Positions 1 through 8,901 of a DNA stretch of 64,000 nucleotides are shown here, piece after piece. Every line of letters begins with the position of its first letter. Position 1 is the stretch's first letter. The notes beneath the pieces were generated by a model. The model made no database searches, was not told the DNA's origin, and was given only the letters and a program-made list of their open reading frames with translations. The position numbers were made by a program, and so were the translations under genes. Origin of the DNA: Solibacter sp039934035 (lineage in GTDB: Bacteria; Acidobacteriota; Terriglobia; Bryobacterales; Bryobacteraceae); the NCBI GenBank assembly GCA_039934035.1, contig JBDTMZ010000148.1, positions 39,399 through 103,398 on the forward strand, read 5' to 3'.

Positions 1-633
1 TTCGGGTCTGAATAGCGGCTTAAGGTGTGCGACATAGTGGGGGATTTACGGAATGCCCGCCAAGCGGGAGAGACCTGGCGTCAGCGCGTTCGAGTCATCA
101 CGAACGTTCATTCGGCAGGGGCTGCAAACGCTCCGTTACCGTCGCGTCTGATTGGTTGCAGCCCATCTCCGCCTTCTACGTCGCACGACCGCGGCTAAAT
201 CGGGCCACGTGTTCGGGGCGTTGAACGCGACGGTCCTCGGGCAAAAATGGCGCTTTGGGGCCACGTAATGCGTAAGGAACATGTCGTTCGCGCAAGGTGA
301 ACGTACTCAATCGAAACCCGTTACTGCTTCAGATGTGGGGCCTGATCTTACTCGGGGAAGCATCGCTGACCGTGGGTATGGAATGGCCACTACCTTCCGG
401 GTACCGGCGAGTTACCGGAAGACATACTTTGGGCTGGTATCCGCCAGACAACCCGGCCGTTTGAATCGCCCACAAGCCGAAAGATAACTCGCATGGCAGG
501 GACGCGTCCTGGGCATCCCGTACCTGCGGTCCCGCGACAGCTGGCCTTAGTAATTCGATCACTTGGTACCGAGCGGTGAAAATTGGTACTAGATTTTTGT
601 GGACAGTTAAGTGCCCGTTAGCTAGCCTCCACC
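1..633. other. left-edge non-coding stretch, nothing recognised
   Basis: No open frame here has protein-like composition, a plausible start signal or a family I recognise. A 7-base direct repeat TTGGTAC occurs at 563-569 and 583-589, 20 bases apart (about two helix turns), just ahead of the promoter of the gene at 649. It could be a regulator site, but there is no further support. The window edge may have cut off an upstream gene that owns part of this sequence. Confidence 0.4.
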
Positions 634-648
634 TATAATTGAACTCAT
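634..648 (+). promoter_or_regulatory. -10 box and very short leader of the small basic protein gene
   Basis: A consensus TATAAT lies at 634-639, only 9 bases before the ATG at 649. Transcription should start about 7 bases after the box, so the mRNA would be almost leaderless. No Shine-Dalgarno sequence is present. The block CACCTATAAT..GAACT.ATATG recurs upstream of the paralogous gene at 3246, which argues that it is functional. I see no convincing -35 box. Confidence 0.6.
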
Positions 649-888
649 ATGGCAATTAGTCTAGACAAGGCTACGCTGGCAGCCGCTCTGGTGGGATACC
701 AGCAGCAACTCCAGCAAATCGAGACGAAAATGGCTGAGATCCGCCGGATTTTGAACGGGTCGGGGGCTCCGGCAAAGCGCCAACCCAGCGCCGCGCCGGC
801 GAAGCAGAAACACCACATGAGTGCGGAGGGCCGCGCCCGCATCGCCGCAGCCCAGCGGGCACGCTGGGCAAAGGTCAAGGGCGAATAG
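649..888 (+). CDS. small basic protein with ARIAAAQRARWAK tail (paralog 1)
   Basis: This is a 79-residue protein. Residues 1-40 form a likely amphipathic helix (SLDKATLAAALVGYQQQLQQIETKMAEIRRIL). An Ala/Pro/Lys linker follows, then a strongly basic tail containing AEGRARIAAAQRARWAKV. I know this tail from many uncharacterised small proteins; it resembles a nucleic-acid-binding helix, but I know of no proven function. The 81-residue protein at 3246 has the same plan and an almost identical tail. The ATG start is supported by the TATAAT placed 9 bases upstream. The gene ends 3 bases before the convergent chloride-channel gene. DNA or RNA binding is an inference from charge alone. Confidence 0.7.
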   Translation: MAISLDKATLAAALVGYQQQLQQIETKMAEIRRILNGSGAPAKRQPSAAPAKQKHHMSAEGRARIAAAQRARWAKVKGE

Positions 889-890
889 CC

Positions 891-2699
891 TCAACCTGTT
901 TTCCGGATGATGGTTGCGCCTTTGCCGCCAGGTAGGCGCAGCCGAAACACGCGTTCTCGCTGGCGCTCTTCATTTAAGTTACGAACCCGCGCCAGCAGCA
1001 GGTCGCGCAGTGAAATCATGCCTGCCAATTTCCCGGTTGTCCTGTCAATGACCGGCAACCGGGTGAAGCCTGTTTCCGCCATGCGCATTACCACCAGGCG
1101 TAGCGGCTCATCGGTGTGGGCAACCACCGGATCCCGCAGGATCTCTCCCAGGGGCGCATCGTCTACCTCCGATTCGGTAAGCTGACGCAACTGGCGGCGG
1201 GTAACCACGCCGCGCAGGCACTCGTCGGCACCTACTACCGGATAGAGGTGCTGTCCCCGGGGAGTGGCCTGCAACTGCAGTTTGGCGCGCAGTTCCCCCA
1301 CCGTGGCGCCGGCCGGCAGGGCTACCAGGTTGGTGCGCATGACTTCCCGCACAAACAGTATCTCCAGCGGATCGGTGGCATATTCCCGAGTGATATGAAA
1401 GCCTCGTCGAGCCACCTTCTCGGTAAGAATCGAGCGCTTGAGCAGCAGCACCGTGGTGGCGTGCGCGAGCATGCCCGCGACCAACAGCGGGAGCATGAGA
1501 TTGATGTCGTGAGTTAGTTCGAGCGCAAAGAGCACCGCCGTGAAAGGCGCGCGCATGGTGCCCGCGAGAATGGCGCCCATACTGACCAGCGGCCAGAAAC
1601 CCGCGCCCTCGTGGGGCAGAAAGCCGGCTTCCATGCCACCGAGAGCCGCACCCATCATGAGTAGCGGAGCCAGCACGCCACCCGAGGTTCCGGAGCCGAG
1701 GGAGATGATCCAGATGGCGGACTTCACCAGCAAAACTCCCGCGATCATGGCGCGCGAAACATCGCCCTGGAGCAGGGTTTCAATCACGTCGTAGCCGACG
1801 CCCAGCGCCTGCGGGAAGATCAGGCCACCTAAGCCGACGGCCAGTCCGCCGATGGCCGGCCACCACTTCCAATGCACGGGAAGCTTGGCGAATGCATCTT
1901 CCGCCGCATAAACGCCCATGGTGAGCAGCGCCGAGACGCCGCCCGCCAGCAGTCCGGCAAGGACGCACCCGGCGAGCCCTTGAGGGCCGATGAAGACCGA
2001 ATGCGCCGGAACCGGGAACAGCGGACCCAGGCCGAAAATGTAGCGTCGCGCCGCACCGGCCGTGGCGCTCGCCATGGCGACGGGGATCGCGCTGCGCGGC
2101 TTCCATTCGAAGAGCAATAACTCCACTGCCAGCATGACGGCCGCGACGGGGGTGGCGAAGGTGGCGGACATACCCGCCGCCGCGCCCGCCACGAGGAGCG
2201 TCTTTCGCTCCGCCGCGGTGAGGTGGAACCACTGCGAGATCACCGAACCCAGGGCGCCGCCCGTCATGATGATGGGACCTTCGGCGCCAAAGGGTCCGCC
2301 AGACCCGATCGAGATTGCCGCCGATACCGGCTTCAAAATCGCCAGCCTCGGCTGTACCTTGCTGCCGTGAATCAGAATCGATTCGAGTGCTTCGGGGATG
2401 CCGTGCCCGCGGATTCGCTCCGAACCGAAATAGGCCATCATGCCGATAATCAGGCCGCCTGCCACTGGCGCCAGCACCGCATACGGGCCAAGATGATGAC
2501 CGGCGGGACTTACCGCGGCCGTGCTCATGCGGCCATAATAAAACACGTTCGTGAAGAAGGCGATGAGGCGCAGTAAGGCCCATGCGACACAGGTGCTGAT
2601 TGCGCCAATGCCGATCGCCATCAGCGAGAGGGTAATCAGGCGCGGAGTGGCAGTGAAATCTCCAAGTCCGTGGACGGGTTCCTGGTTTGTTGCACTCAT
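891..2699 (-). CDS. ClC-family chloride channel/antiporter with CBS domains
   Basis: This 602-residue integral membrane protein moves Cl- across the inner membrane. The ClC signature motifs are visible: GHGIPE at about 98-103 (usual GSGIPE), GPFGAEGP at about 135-142, and GTSGGVLAP in the middle of the protein (usual GIFAP region). The glutamate at about residue 140 sits at the position of the gating glutamate, so an H+/Cl- exchanger is more likely than a passive channel. The last ~150 residues hold two CBS domains (from about FVREVMRTNLVALP and LGEILRDPVVAHTDEP), which usually sense nucleotides. The ATG lies 3 bases after the marR stop, so the two genes form an operon. Confidence 0.93.
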   Translation of the reverse strand: MSATNQEPVHGLGDFTATPRLITLSLMAIGIGAISTCVAWALLRLIAFFTNVFYYGRMSTAAVSPAGHHLGPYAVLAPVAGGLIIGMMAYFGSERIRGHGIPEALESILIHGSKVQPRLAILKPVSAAISIGSGGPFGAEGPIIMTGGALGSVISQWFHLTAAERKTLLVAGAAAGMSATFATPVAAVMLAVELLLFEWKPRSAIPVAMASATAGAARRYIFGLGPLFPVPAHSVFIGPQGLAGCVLAGLLAGGVSALLTMGVYAAEDAFAKLPVHWKWWPAIGGLAVGLGGLIFPQALGVGYDVIETLLQGDVSRAMIAGVLLVKSAIWIISLGSGTSGGVLAPLLMMGAALGGMEAGFLPHEGAGFWPLVSMGAILAGTMRAPFTAVLFALELTHDINLMLPLLVAGMLAHATTVLLLKRSILTEKVARRGFHITREYATDPLEILFVREVMRTNLVALPAGATVGELRAKLQLQATPRGQHLYPVVGADECLRGVVTRRQLRQLTESEVDDAPLGEILRDPVVAHTDEPLRLVVMRMAETGFTRLPVIDRTTGKLAGMISLRDLLLARVRNLNEERQRERVFRLRLPGGKGATIIRKTG

Positions 2700-2702
2700 G
2701 GC

Positions 2703-3134
2703 CTACTTCACCCCCGCATGGCGCAGTACTGCATTTAGCGCACGGGCGAGCTCCGGTCCGGTTCGCTCCAACTCCTCGCGGTGCGCCAGCGAGAGTCGGC
2801 GCAATGCCGCCTTGCCCACGGGGGTTAAAGTTACCAGTACTTCCCTCCGGTCTTCGGTTGCCGGCTGGCGGATTACCGCTCCCGTACTCTCCAGACGGTT
2901 CACCAGTTCAACCGCACTGTGGTGTTGGATAAACAATCGCGTGGCCAGTTCCCCAATGGTCGGTCTTACATCTGACGGCATACCACAGAGGGCCAAGAGC
3001 AATTGGTGCTGCTTGGGTTCGAAGCCGTTGTCTTTGGCCGTGGCCTCGCTGAAATGAAGAAATCGCCGGATCTGGCGGCGGAATTCCGCCAAGTCCTGGT
3101 ATTGCCCGAGGGACAAATCGCGTGCTGTTTCCAT
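2703..3134 (-). CDS. MarR-family transcriptional regulator
   Basis: This is a 143-residue winged-helix repressor. The core reads LLALCGMPSDVRPTIGELATRLFIQHHSAVELVNRLESTGAVIRQPATEDRREVLVTLTPVGKAAL, a typical MarR recognition helix followed by the D-x-R wing motif. I chose the ATG at 3134 because the frame upstream (a GTG at 3188) runs straight through a perfect palindrome at 3139-3159. That palindrome is the obvious candidate operator for self-regulation. The ClC transporter gene follows 3 bases after the stop, so the regulator probably controls it. MarR proteins usually respond to small aromatic or phenolic ligands; the ligand here is unknown. Confidence 0.9.
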   Translation of the reverse strand: METARDLSLGQYQDLAEFRRQIRRFLHFSEATAKDNGFEPKQHQLLLALCGMPSDVRPTIGELATRLFIQHHSAVELVNRLESTGAVIRQPATEDRREVLVTLTPVGKAALRRLSLAHREELERTGPELARALNAVLRHAGVK

Positions 3135-3138
3135 GAAA

Positions 3139-3159
3139 TTATATCGTAGCACGATATAA
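3139..3159. promoter_or_regulatory. perfect 9-bp palindrome, likely MarR operator
   Basis: TTATATCGT, a 3-base spacer (AGC) and ACGATATAA form perfect 9-bp arms. The centre is about 15 bases ahead of the marR ATG. On the minus strand the promoter-proximal arm contains TATAAT, and the distal arm contains TTATAT, so the site overlaps likely -10 sequence. Length and symmetry fit a MarR dimer site. Confidence 0.7.
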
Positions 3160-3231
3160 AGTGGGGAAGGCAGTGTATGAAATGGCACCCGCCCAGTCGA
3201 GTATGTACCCGTCTAATCCCGGGTGCGCACC

Positions 3232-3245
3232 TATAATGAACTTAT
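3232..3245 (+). promoter_or_regulatory. -10 box of the second small basic protein gene
   Basis: TATAAT at 3232-3237 ends 8 bases before the ATG at 3246. The block from CACC through ATATG matches that ahead of the paralog at 649 except for one inserted base and one substitution. As there, no ribosome-binding site precedes the start and the mRNA would be nearly leaderless. Confidence 0.6.
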
Positions 3246-3491
3246 ATGTCTAACAGTCTGGATAAAGCGACATTAGAGGCAGCTCTGATTGGGTATCAAC
3301 ACCAGTTGGAGACAATTCAGGCGAAGATAGCGGAGATCCGGCGCATGCTCGGCGGCACTCCTGCCCGCACAGTCCCTGCCGCGAAGAAAGCGGCGCCGCG
3401 AAAGCAGAAACATAAGATGAGCGCTGAGGGACGGGCGCGCATCGCCGCCGCGCAGCGAGCTCGTTGGGCCAAGGTCAAGAAGGGACAGTAG
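3246..3491 (+). CDS. small basic protein with ARIAAAQRARWAK tail (paralog 2)
   Basis: This 81-residue protein is a paralog of the one at 649. Its N-terminal helix reads SLDKATLEAALIGYQHQLETIQAKIAEIRRML, followed by a Lys/Ala/Pro-rich linker and a tail with AEGRARIAAAQRARWAKV that is identical to the first copy. The two copies bracket the marR-clc operon and share promoter sequence, so the pair probably arose by local duplication that included the promoter. The divergent linkers suggest that only the helix and the tail are constrained. No function is known to me. Confidence 0.7.
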   Translation: MSNSLDKATLEAALIGYQHQLETIQAKIAEIRRMLGGTPARTVPAAKKAAPRKQKHKMSAEGRARIAAAQRARWAKVKKGQ

Positions 3492-3530
3492 CTGAGCGGC
3501 TTGGGCAGCGGCTGGCGAAGCGACCAGGCA

Positions 3531-4316
3531 TCAGATCGCGGCCGGAGCAGCGACGCGGCGCAAGCGCCAGATAGAGGCGGCGCCGGCGAGAAACAGTCCA
3601 ACCGAGATCCACTGGGACGTGTCCAACGGCCCACCCCACAAGTTTCCCTGCTCGTGAACCCGGAAGAATTCCACGATAAATCGCACGGTGCCGTAGAGCA
3701 TGAGATAGGCGCCGATGATGGCTCCATCCCCGTGCGGTTTGCGAATCAGCCGGTAAAGGAAGGCGAAGATCACAAACTCGCTGAATGCCTCATAGAGTTG
3801 AGTAGGGTGAATCGGTACATGGAGGGGGACTCCCACTAATTCCTGCGCCGCCGGATTGGTGAACGTAACCGCCCAGGGACGATGGCATTCTACTCCCCAG
3901 CAGCAGCCCGCCGAGAAACAGCCCAAGCGTCCGATTCCGTGTCCGAGCGCGATGGCCGGCGCGAAGACATCGGCCGATTTCCACCCGGGAAGCCGAGTCT
4001 TACGCATATACCAGGCCGCGACGCCCAGGGCGGCCAAGAGTCCTCCGTAAAACACGCCGCCCGCCTGCAGCGTACCCAGGGAGAAAATTTCGCCGGGATG
4101 TTCGACGTAGTGAGGCAGGTCCACCAGGAACATCATGAGTTTGGCGCCGGCGATGGCCGCGAGAGCGCAGTAAATGCCGAGATTGGTGATGGCCTCCGCA
4201 TTGAGGCCGGCGTCGCGCGCCAAACGTCCTGCCAGCCAAAGCGCCGACAGGAACGCGATCGCTACCAGGACACCGTAGGTGTGCAGGAATGAGAGGCCGA
4301 ATATCTCAGGGTACAT
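3531..4316 (-). CDS. lgt: prolipoprotein diacylglyceryl transferase
   Basis: Lgt transfers the diacylglyceryl group from phosphatidylglycerol to the lipobox cysteine of prolipoproteins in the inner membrane. This 261-residue protein has the expected multi-pass hydrophobic pattern. It carries the family motif HGIGRLGCFSAGCCWG, with the essential Arg, in its middle, and a C-terminal RFIVEFFRVHEQG region typical of Lgt. The start at 4316 overlaps the lspA end by 11 bases. The gene order ileS-lspA-lgt puts both early steps of lipoprotein maturation in one operon. Confidence 0.95.
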   Translation of the reverse strand: MYPEIFGLSFLHTYGVLVAIAFLSALWLAGRLARDAGLNAEAITNLGIYCALAAIAGAKLMMFLVDLPHYVEHPGEIFSLGTLQAGGVFYGGLLAALGVAAWYMRKTRLPGWKSADVFAPAIALGHGIGRLGCFSAGCCWGVECHRPWAVTFTNPAAQELVGVPLHVPIHPTQLYEAFSEFVIFAFLYRLIRKPHGDGAIIGAYLMLYGTVRFIVEFFRVHEQGNLWGGPLDTSQWISVGLFLAGAASIWRLRRVAAPAAI

Positions 4317-4800
4317 GGGGCGCCTGCTTTTTAGACCGCATCAGATCCAACAGCAATAAGCCACTGCCGATGACCACGGCCGAATCCGCGACATTAAACG
4401 TGTGCCAGTGGTAGTCGCCCAGATAGAAATCCAGGAAATCCGTAACTTTGCCCCACGCCACGCGGTCGAACACATTGCCGGCAGCGCCGCCGAGAATCAG
4501 AGTCAGGCCCCAATAAGAGTTACGGTCCAGCCGGTGGGCGCTCCACAACATCACGGCAATGACGATGACCGCGGCCGCTGCGCCGCCAATCAAAAGCACG
4601 GAACGCCACGCATAACTCGCGTCGTTCATGATGCCGAAGGCCATCCCGCGATTTTCGGAGTGCACGATGTTAAAGAAACCCGGGATCACTCGAATCGTGT
4701 CGTATGCCGAGACGGAACTCTCGATCAGCCACTTGGTGAAGCGATCGAGCGCGAAGATGGCGGCCGCCGTTCCATACGCCGCTAGCCGCTGGTCAGCCAT
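4306..4800 (-). CDS. lspA: lipoprotein signal peptidase (signal peptidase II)
   Basis: LspA is the membrane aspartyl protease that removes signal peptides from diacylglyceryl-modified prolipoproteins. The 164-residue protein has four hydrophobic segments and both catalytic aspartates, in NVFDRVAWG and FNVADSAV. It also has the conserved N-terminal DRFTKW. The ATG at 4800 overlaps the ileS stop by 8 bases, which marks the true start; the open frame extends further upstream inside ileS but that part is a shadow. Neighbours are ileS and lgt. Confidence 0.95.
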   Translation of the reverse strand: MADQRLAAYGTAAAIFALDRFTKWLIESSVSAYDTIRVIPGFFNIVHSENRGMAFGIMNDASYAWRSVLLIGGAAAAVIVIAVMLWSAHRLDRNSYWGLTLILGGAAGNVFDRVAWGKVTDFLDFYLGDYHWHTFNVADSAVVIGSGLLLLDLMRSKKQAPHVP

Positions 4801-7603
4801 TGATGATCTCGTGGACCGCCGCGGCGCACGGTTGGCATACCGTGGGGAAATCGGCATCGCTGCCCACGTCGAGCGTATACTTCCAGCAGCGCTCGCATTT
4901 CTGGCCGGCCGCGCGTTCCACCGCTGCCTGGAGTTCGCCATCCGCCGTCCGTTCCAAGGCCACCTGCGAAACGATGAACAATCCCGCCAGGTCGTTGTCA
5001 TACTGCTTGAGCAGCGAGTAGAGCTCGCCGCTCGCCGAAAGCCGCACGCGTGCTTCCAGCGGTGCGCCAATCAGTTTTTCGGTACGTGCCGTGTCCAAGT
5101 GTTTCAGCACGACGTCCCTTACTTCCAGCAGACGGTCCCAGTTAGCGGCGCGTTTCCTTGCGGCATCGCTCAGGCCGGCGGAAAGGTCGCCCGGTTCCGG
5201 GAAGTAGGCCAAGTGGATACTGTCCGCGCGTCCCATGTGGCCCCAGACCTCTTCGGCGGTGAAGCTCATGAGTGGAGCCAGTAGGCGTACGAATGCGTCC
5301 AGCAGGCGGTACAGCGCGGTCTGCGCGCTGCGGCGCGCCGGCGATTTCGGGGCCGACGTGTACAGGCGGTCCTTCAGCACATCGAAGTAGACCGAGCTCA
5401 GGTCTACCGTACAGAACGCGTAGACGTTGTGATAGACCTTGTGGAACTCGAAGTTGTCGTACCAGCCGCGGCAGCGTGCCACCAGGTCTTCGGCGCGCAA
5501 TAGAATCCACCGATCCAACTCCTCGAGGTCGGCGCCCTGCACGCCGTCTTTCTCCGGGTCGAAGCTCGACAGGTTGCCCAGCATGTAGCGGAAAGTATTG
5601 CGCAATTTGCGATAGGCGTCTGTCAGCCGCGTCAGAATGACCGGCGACATGCGTACGTCTTCATTGAACTCCACGCTGGCCGTCCACAGGCGCAGGATGT
5701 CGGCGCCGTGATCTTTGATCACGCTTTCCGGCTCGATCGAGTTGCCCAGCGACTTGTGCATCGCCTTGCCTTCGCCGTCCAGCACCCAGCCATTCAGCAG
5801 GCAGGAGCGAAACGGCGAGCCGCCGCGCAGACCCGTGCCCACCAGCAGGGAACTATGGAACCAGCCGCGATACTGATCGCCGCCTTCCAGGTACACGTCG
5901 GCAGGCCAGGGCAGGCCGAAGGTGTCGTTGAGCACCGCCAGATGGCTCGAGCCGGAATCGAACCACACGTCGAGAATGTCGGTTTCCTTGGAGAATTCCC
6001 TGCCGCTGCATTTCTTGCAGGCATGTCCTTCGGGCAGCAGTTCGGCCGCGGACCGCTCGTACCACACGTCCGCCGTATGCTCCGCAAACAGGTTCACGAT
6101 GCCGTCGAGGATCTTCCGGTCGGTCACCGGTTCGCGGCAGCCTTCGCAGTAGAACACGATAATCGGCACGCCCCACACGCGCTGGCGCGAGATACACCAG
6201 TCAGGCCGCACCGCGATCATGTTGGAAATGCGTTCTTCGCCCCACGCAGGCATCCACTTCACGCCTTTGATGGCTTCCAGTGCATGCTGGCGGAAGTGGT
6301 TCAACTCCATGCCGATGAACCACTGCTCGGTGGCGCGGAAAATCACCGCGTTGTGGCAGCGCCAGCAATGCGGGTAGGAGTGGGCGAGTTTCTCCGTCCC
6401 CAGCAGGGCGCCGGCCTCTTTCAGCAGTTCCAGCACGATGGGGTTGCCTTCCCAAACGGTCTTGCCGATCAGGGCGTCGGGCAGGTAGCCCGGCGCGCCT
6501 TCCGCGCGGAAGAAGCGCCCCGCCGCATCCACCGGGCAGAACGTCGCAATGCCATACTTCTGCCCGATGGCGTAATCTTCCTGTCCATGCCCGGGCGCCG
6601 TATGCACCGCGCCCGTGCCCTGTTCCAGGGTCACGTGGTCCGCCACGATACCGAGCGAATCGCGCTCCAGCAGGGGATGGCGGAAAACCGTGCCATCCAG
6701 TTTCGCGCCCTGGAACGTGGCCACCGTCCGATAATCCTGCCACCCCAGTTTCTCCGCGGTGACTTTCAGCAAATCCACCGCGATGATATACACGGCGCCC
6801 GCCACATCGACCGCGGCGTATTCGAATTTCGGATTGTAGGCGATGGCCATGTTGGCCGGAATCGTCCACGGCGTCGTGGTCCAGATCACCCCGTACACCG
6901 TGAGCCCCGCCAGCGCCGGATCGATGGCGAACGGGTCCGACGTCAGCGCAAAGCGCACCCAGATCGAGGGACTGGTGTGGTCGGCGTACTCCACCTCGGC
7001 CTCGGCGAGCGCGGTGCGGTCTTTGATGCACCAGTGCACGGGCTTCAGCCCCTTGTAAACGTATCCCTTGTCCAGAAAATCGACGAAGGCGCCCGCAATC
7101 ACGCTCTGATACTTCGCGCTCATCGTCAGGTACGGCTCTTCCCAACGGCCGAGCACGCCCAGACGTTTGAAGTCCTGGCGCTGTAAGTCGACGTACTTCT
7201 CGGCGTACTTGCGGCAGGCGCGGCGGATCTGCACCGCGGTCATCTGCGCCTTCTTCGAGCCCAGTTCGCTGTCGACCTTGATTTCGATGGGCAGCCCGTG
7301 ACAGTCCCAGCCGGGAACATAGGGCGAATCGAAGCCGGCCATGGTTTTCGACTTCACCACGAAGTCTTTCAGGATCTTATTGAACGCAGTGCCCAGATGA
7401 ATACGGCCATTGGCGTACGGCGGTCCGTCGTGCAGCACATAGGTAGGACGGCCCGCGCGCGACGCACGAATTTTGTGGTACAGCTTCTCTTCCTCCCACC
7501 GCGCGAGCATTTTCGGCTCTGCCTGCGGCAGGTTGGCCTTCATGGAGAAAGCGGTTGTTGGCAGATTGATCGTCTGCTTCAGGACTACGTTTTTCGGATC
7601 CAT
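4793..7603 (-). CDS. ileS: isoleucyl-tRNA synthetase
   Basis: IleS charges tRNA-Ile and edits misactivated valine. The ~936-residue class I synthetase shows the HIGH-type motif PPYANGRIHLG near the N terminus, a CP1 editing insertion, and a KMSKS-type loop written GKAMHKSLGN, a variant common in some phyla. The anticodon-binding region follows. The C terminus carries a zinc-binding module with CERCW and CQPC. I chose ATG 7603 (MDPKNVVLKQT); an in-frame ATG at 7621 is also possible, and neither has a strong Shine-Dalgarno. It is first in the ileS-lspA-lgt operon. Confidence 0.96.
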   Translation of the reverse strand: MDPKNVVLKQTINLPTTAFSMKANLPQAEPKMLARWEEEKLYHKIRASRAGRPTYVLHDGPPYANGRIHLGTAFNKILKDFVVKSKTMAGFDSPYVPGWDCHGLPIEIKVDSELGSKKAQMTAVQIRRACRKYAEKYVDLQRQDFKRLGVLGRWEEPYLTMSAKYQSVIAGAFVDFLDKGYVYKGLKPVHWCIKDRTALAEAEVEYADHTSPSIWVRFALTSDPFAIDPALAGLTVYGVIWTTTPWTIPANMAIAYNPKFEYAAVDVAGAVYIIAVDLLKVTAEKLGWQDYRTVATFQGAKLDGTVFRHPLLERDSLGIVADHVTLEQGTGAVHTAPGHGQEDYAIGQKYGIATFCPVDAAGRFFRAEGAPGYLPDALIGKTVWEGNPIVLELLKEAGALLGTEKLAHSYPHCWRCHNAVIFRATEQWFIGMELNHFRQHALEAIKGVKWMPAWGEERISNMIAVRPDWCISRQRVWGVPIIVFYCEGCREPVTDRKILDGIVNLFAEHTADVWYERSAAELLPEGHACKKCSGREFSKETDILDVWFDSGSSHLAVLNDTFGLPWPADVYLEGGDQYRGWFHSSLLVGTGLRGGSPFRSCLLNGWVLDGEGKAMHKSLGNSIEPESVIKDHGADILRLWTASVEFNEDVRMSPVILTRLTDAYRKLRNTFRYMLGNLSSFDPEKDGVQGADLEELDRWILLRAEDLVARCRGWYDNFEFHKVYHNVYAFCTVDLSSVYFDVLKDRLYTSAPKSPARRSAQTALYRLLDAFVRLLAPLMSFTAEEVWGHMGRADSIHLAYFPEPGDLSAGLSDAARKRAANWDRLLEVRDVVLKHLDTARTEKLIGAPLEARVRLSASGELYSLLKQYDNDLAGLFIVSQVALERTADGELQAAVERAAGQKCERCWKYTLDVGSDADFPTVCQPCAAAVHEIING

Positions 7604-7776
7604 TTTGGGGGTAACTTCCATCCTACCAAGTAGTAGCGGCATTGCGGTATCACCCGGCGCGCGTCCGCGCCGGGACACGCCGTCCCATATCCGGACAGCC
7701 GCGGGAACTCAACTCCAATCATCGCAATGTTAGGGCCCGGCATCCCGCGTGCTTTCGCTACCATGTGGTTTACGCA

Positions 7777-8901
7777 ATGAGTTCCGAGGCCAAGCCTTAT
7801 CGCGTGCTGGTGTGCGACGACCAGCCTGATGTCCTGGAAGCGCTCCGCCTGCTGCTGAAAGGACAAGGCTGGCAGACCGTCACCGCCGATTCTCCGGCGC
7901 GCCTGCTCGATACCGTGCGCACCGGCGGCACGTTCGACCTGATTCTCACCGACCTCAATTACACGCGCGACACCACCTCCGGGCAGGAAGGCATGGACCT
8001 GCTCGCCAGCCTGGAATCGCAGGGCAATACCATTCCCGTGGTGGTGATGACTGCCTGGGGCAATGTCGATCTGGCCGTGGAAGCCATGCGGCGCGGCGCT
8101 TGCGATTTCGTGCAAAAGCCCTGGGACAACAATCGGCTGCTGGCCACCATTCGTAAACAAGCGGAGCCGGTGCGCCGCCAGAAGAGCGAACTGGAAATCG
8201 CCGCCAATGTGCAGCAGCAGCTTTTCCCGCGCAAACTGCGCCGTTTGGAATCGTTGGACTACGCAGGCCACTGCATGCCCGCCCGCGAAGTTGGCGGCGA
8301 TTATTACGATTTTCTCGAACTGCCCGGCAGCGGAATTGGCTTCGTTCTTGCTGATGTCTCGGGGAAGGGCGTGCCCGCCGCGCTGTTGATGGCCAACCTG
8401 CAGGCCTGCTTTCGCAGCCAGTCGGCGCAGTCTCTGATGCGCCCGGCGGACCTGCTCGATGCAGTGAACCGCCATTTCTACGCCTCGACCGCGGCCGAGC
8501 GTTTTGCCACGCTCATCTTCGCCATCTACGACGATGCCACGCGCCAGGTACGCTATGTCAACTGCGCGCATTGTGCGCCCCTGCTTTTACGCGCGGGAGG
8601 CGAACTGGAAATCCTCGAATCCACCGCCACCATGCTGGGCGCGTTCGAGAAGTGGACCTGTGCGGAAGCCGTCACCACCCTCTTCCCCGGAGATACTCTC
8701 TTGCTCTACTCCGACGGGGTCACCGAGGCGGGTGCCGATTCGGGTGATGAATTCGGCGAGGAGCGCCTGATTCACGCGATGCGCGCCAATCAATCCCTGC
8801 CCGCCGAGGCGCTGGTGCAGGCGATTGTCAACGATGTGAATGACTTCAGCGGCGCGGCGCGCAGCGACGATGTCACCGTGGTGGCGCTGCGCGGGCTTTA
8901 G
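7777..8901 (+). CDS. response regulator with PP2C-type (RsbU/SpoIIE) phosphatase domain
   Basis: This is a 374-residue two-domain signalling protein. Residues ~9-130 form a receiver domain with the acidic pair in VCDDQ, the phospho-acceptor Asp in LILTDLNY, and the Lys in FVQKPWD. A short helical linker (ELEIAANVQQQLFP, typical of RsbU-type proteins) leads into a PP2C-family Ser/Thr phosphatase domain with the metal-binding motifs GGDYYDF, ADVSGKG, YSDGVTEA and RSDDVTVV. Such proteins usually dephosphorylate an anti-sigma-factor antagonist in a partner-switching pathway. No STAS or HATPase partner gene is nearby. The ATG at 7777 begins the family-like sequence; the frame upstream is not conserved-looking. 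It is divergent from ileS. Confidence 0.9.
   Translation: MSSEAKPYRVLVCDDQPDVLEALRLLLKGQGWQTVTADSPARLLDTVRTGGTFDLILTDLNYTRDTTSGQEGMDLLASLESQGNTIPVVVMTAWGNVDLAVEAMRRGACDFVQKPWDNNRLLATIRKQAEPVRRQKSELEIAANVQQQLFPRKLRRLESLDYAGHCMPAREVGGDYYDFLELPGSGIGFVLADVSGKGVPAALLMANLQACFRSQSAQSLMRPADLLDAVNRHFYASTAAERFATLIFAIYDDATRQVRYVNCAHCAPLLLRAGGELEILESTATMLGAFEKWTCAEAVTTLFPGDTLLLYSDGVTEAGADSGDEFGEERLIHAMRANQSLPAEALVQAIVNDVNDFSGAARSDDVTVVALRGL

Noticed and set aside
590..630. possible insertion-sequence end (GTGGACAGTTAAGTGCCCG)
   Set aside because: No inverted partner, target duplication or transposase gene is visible.
3135..3188. longer MarR start at GTG 3188
   Set aside because: The extra codons run through the perfect palindrome, which is better explained as an operator.
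4801..5070. upstream extension of lspA
   Set aside because: It lies inside ileS and has no similarity to LspA, whose ATG is at 4800.
6700..7200. possible frameshift or defect in ileS because of the AMHKS loop
   Set aside because: KMSKS-loop variants of this kind occur in active enzymes and the frame is intact.
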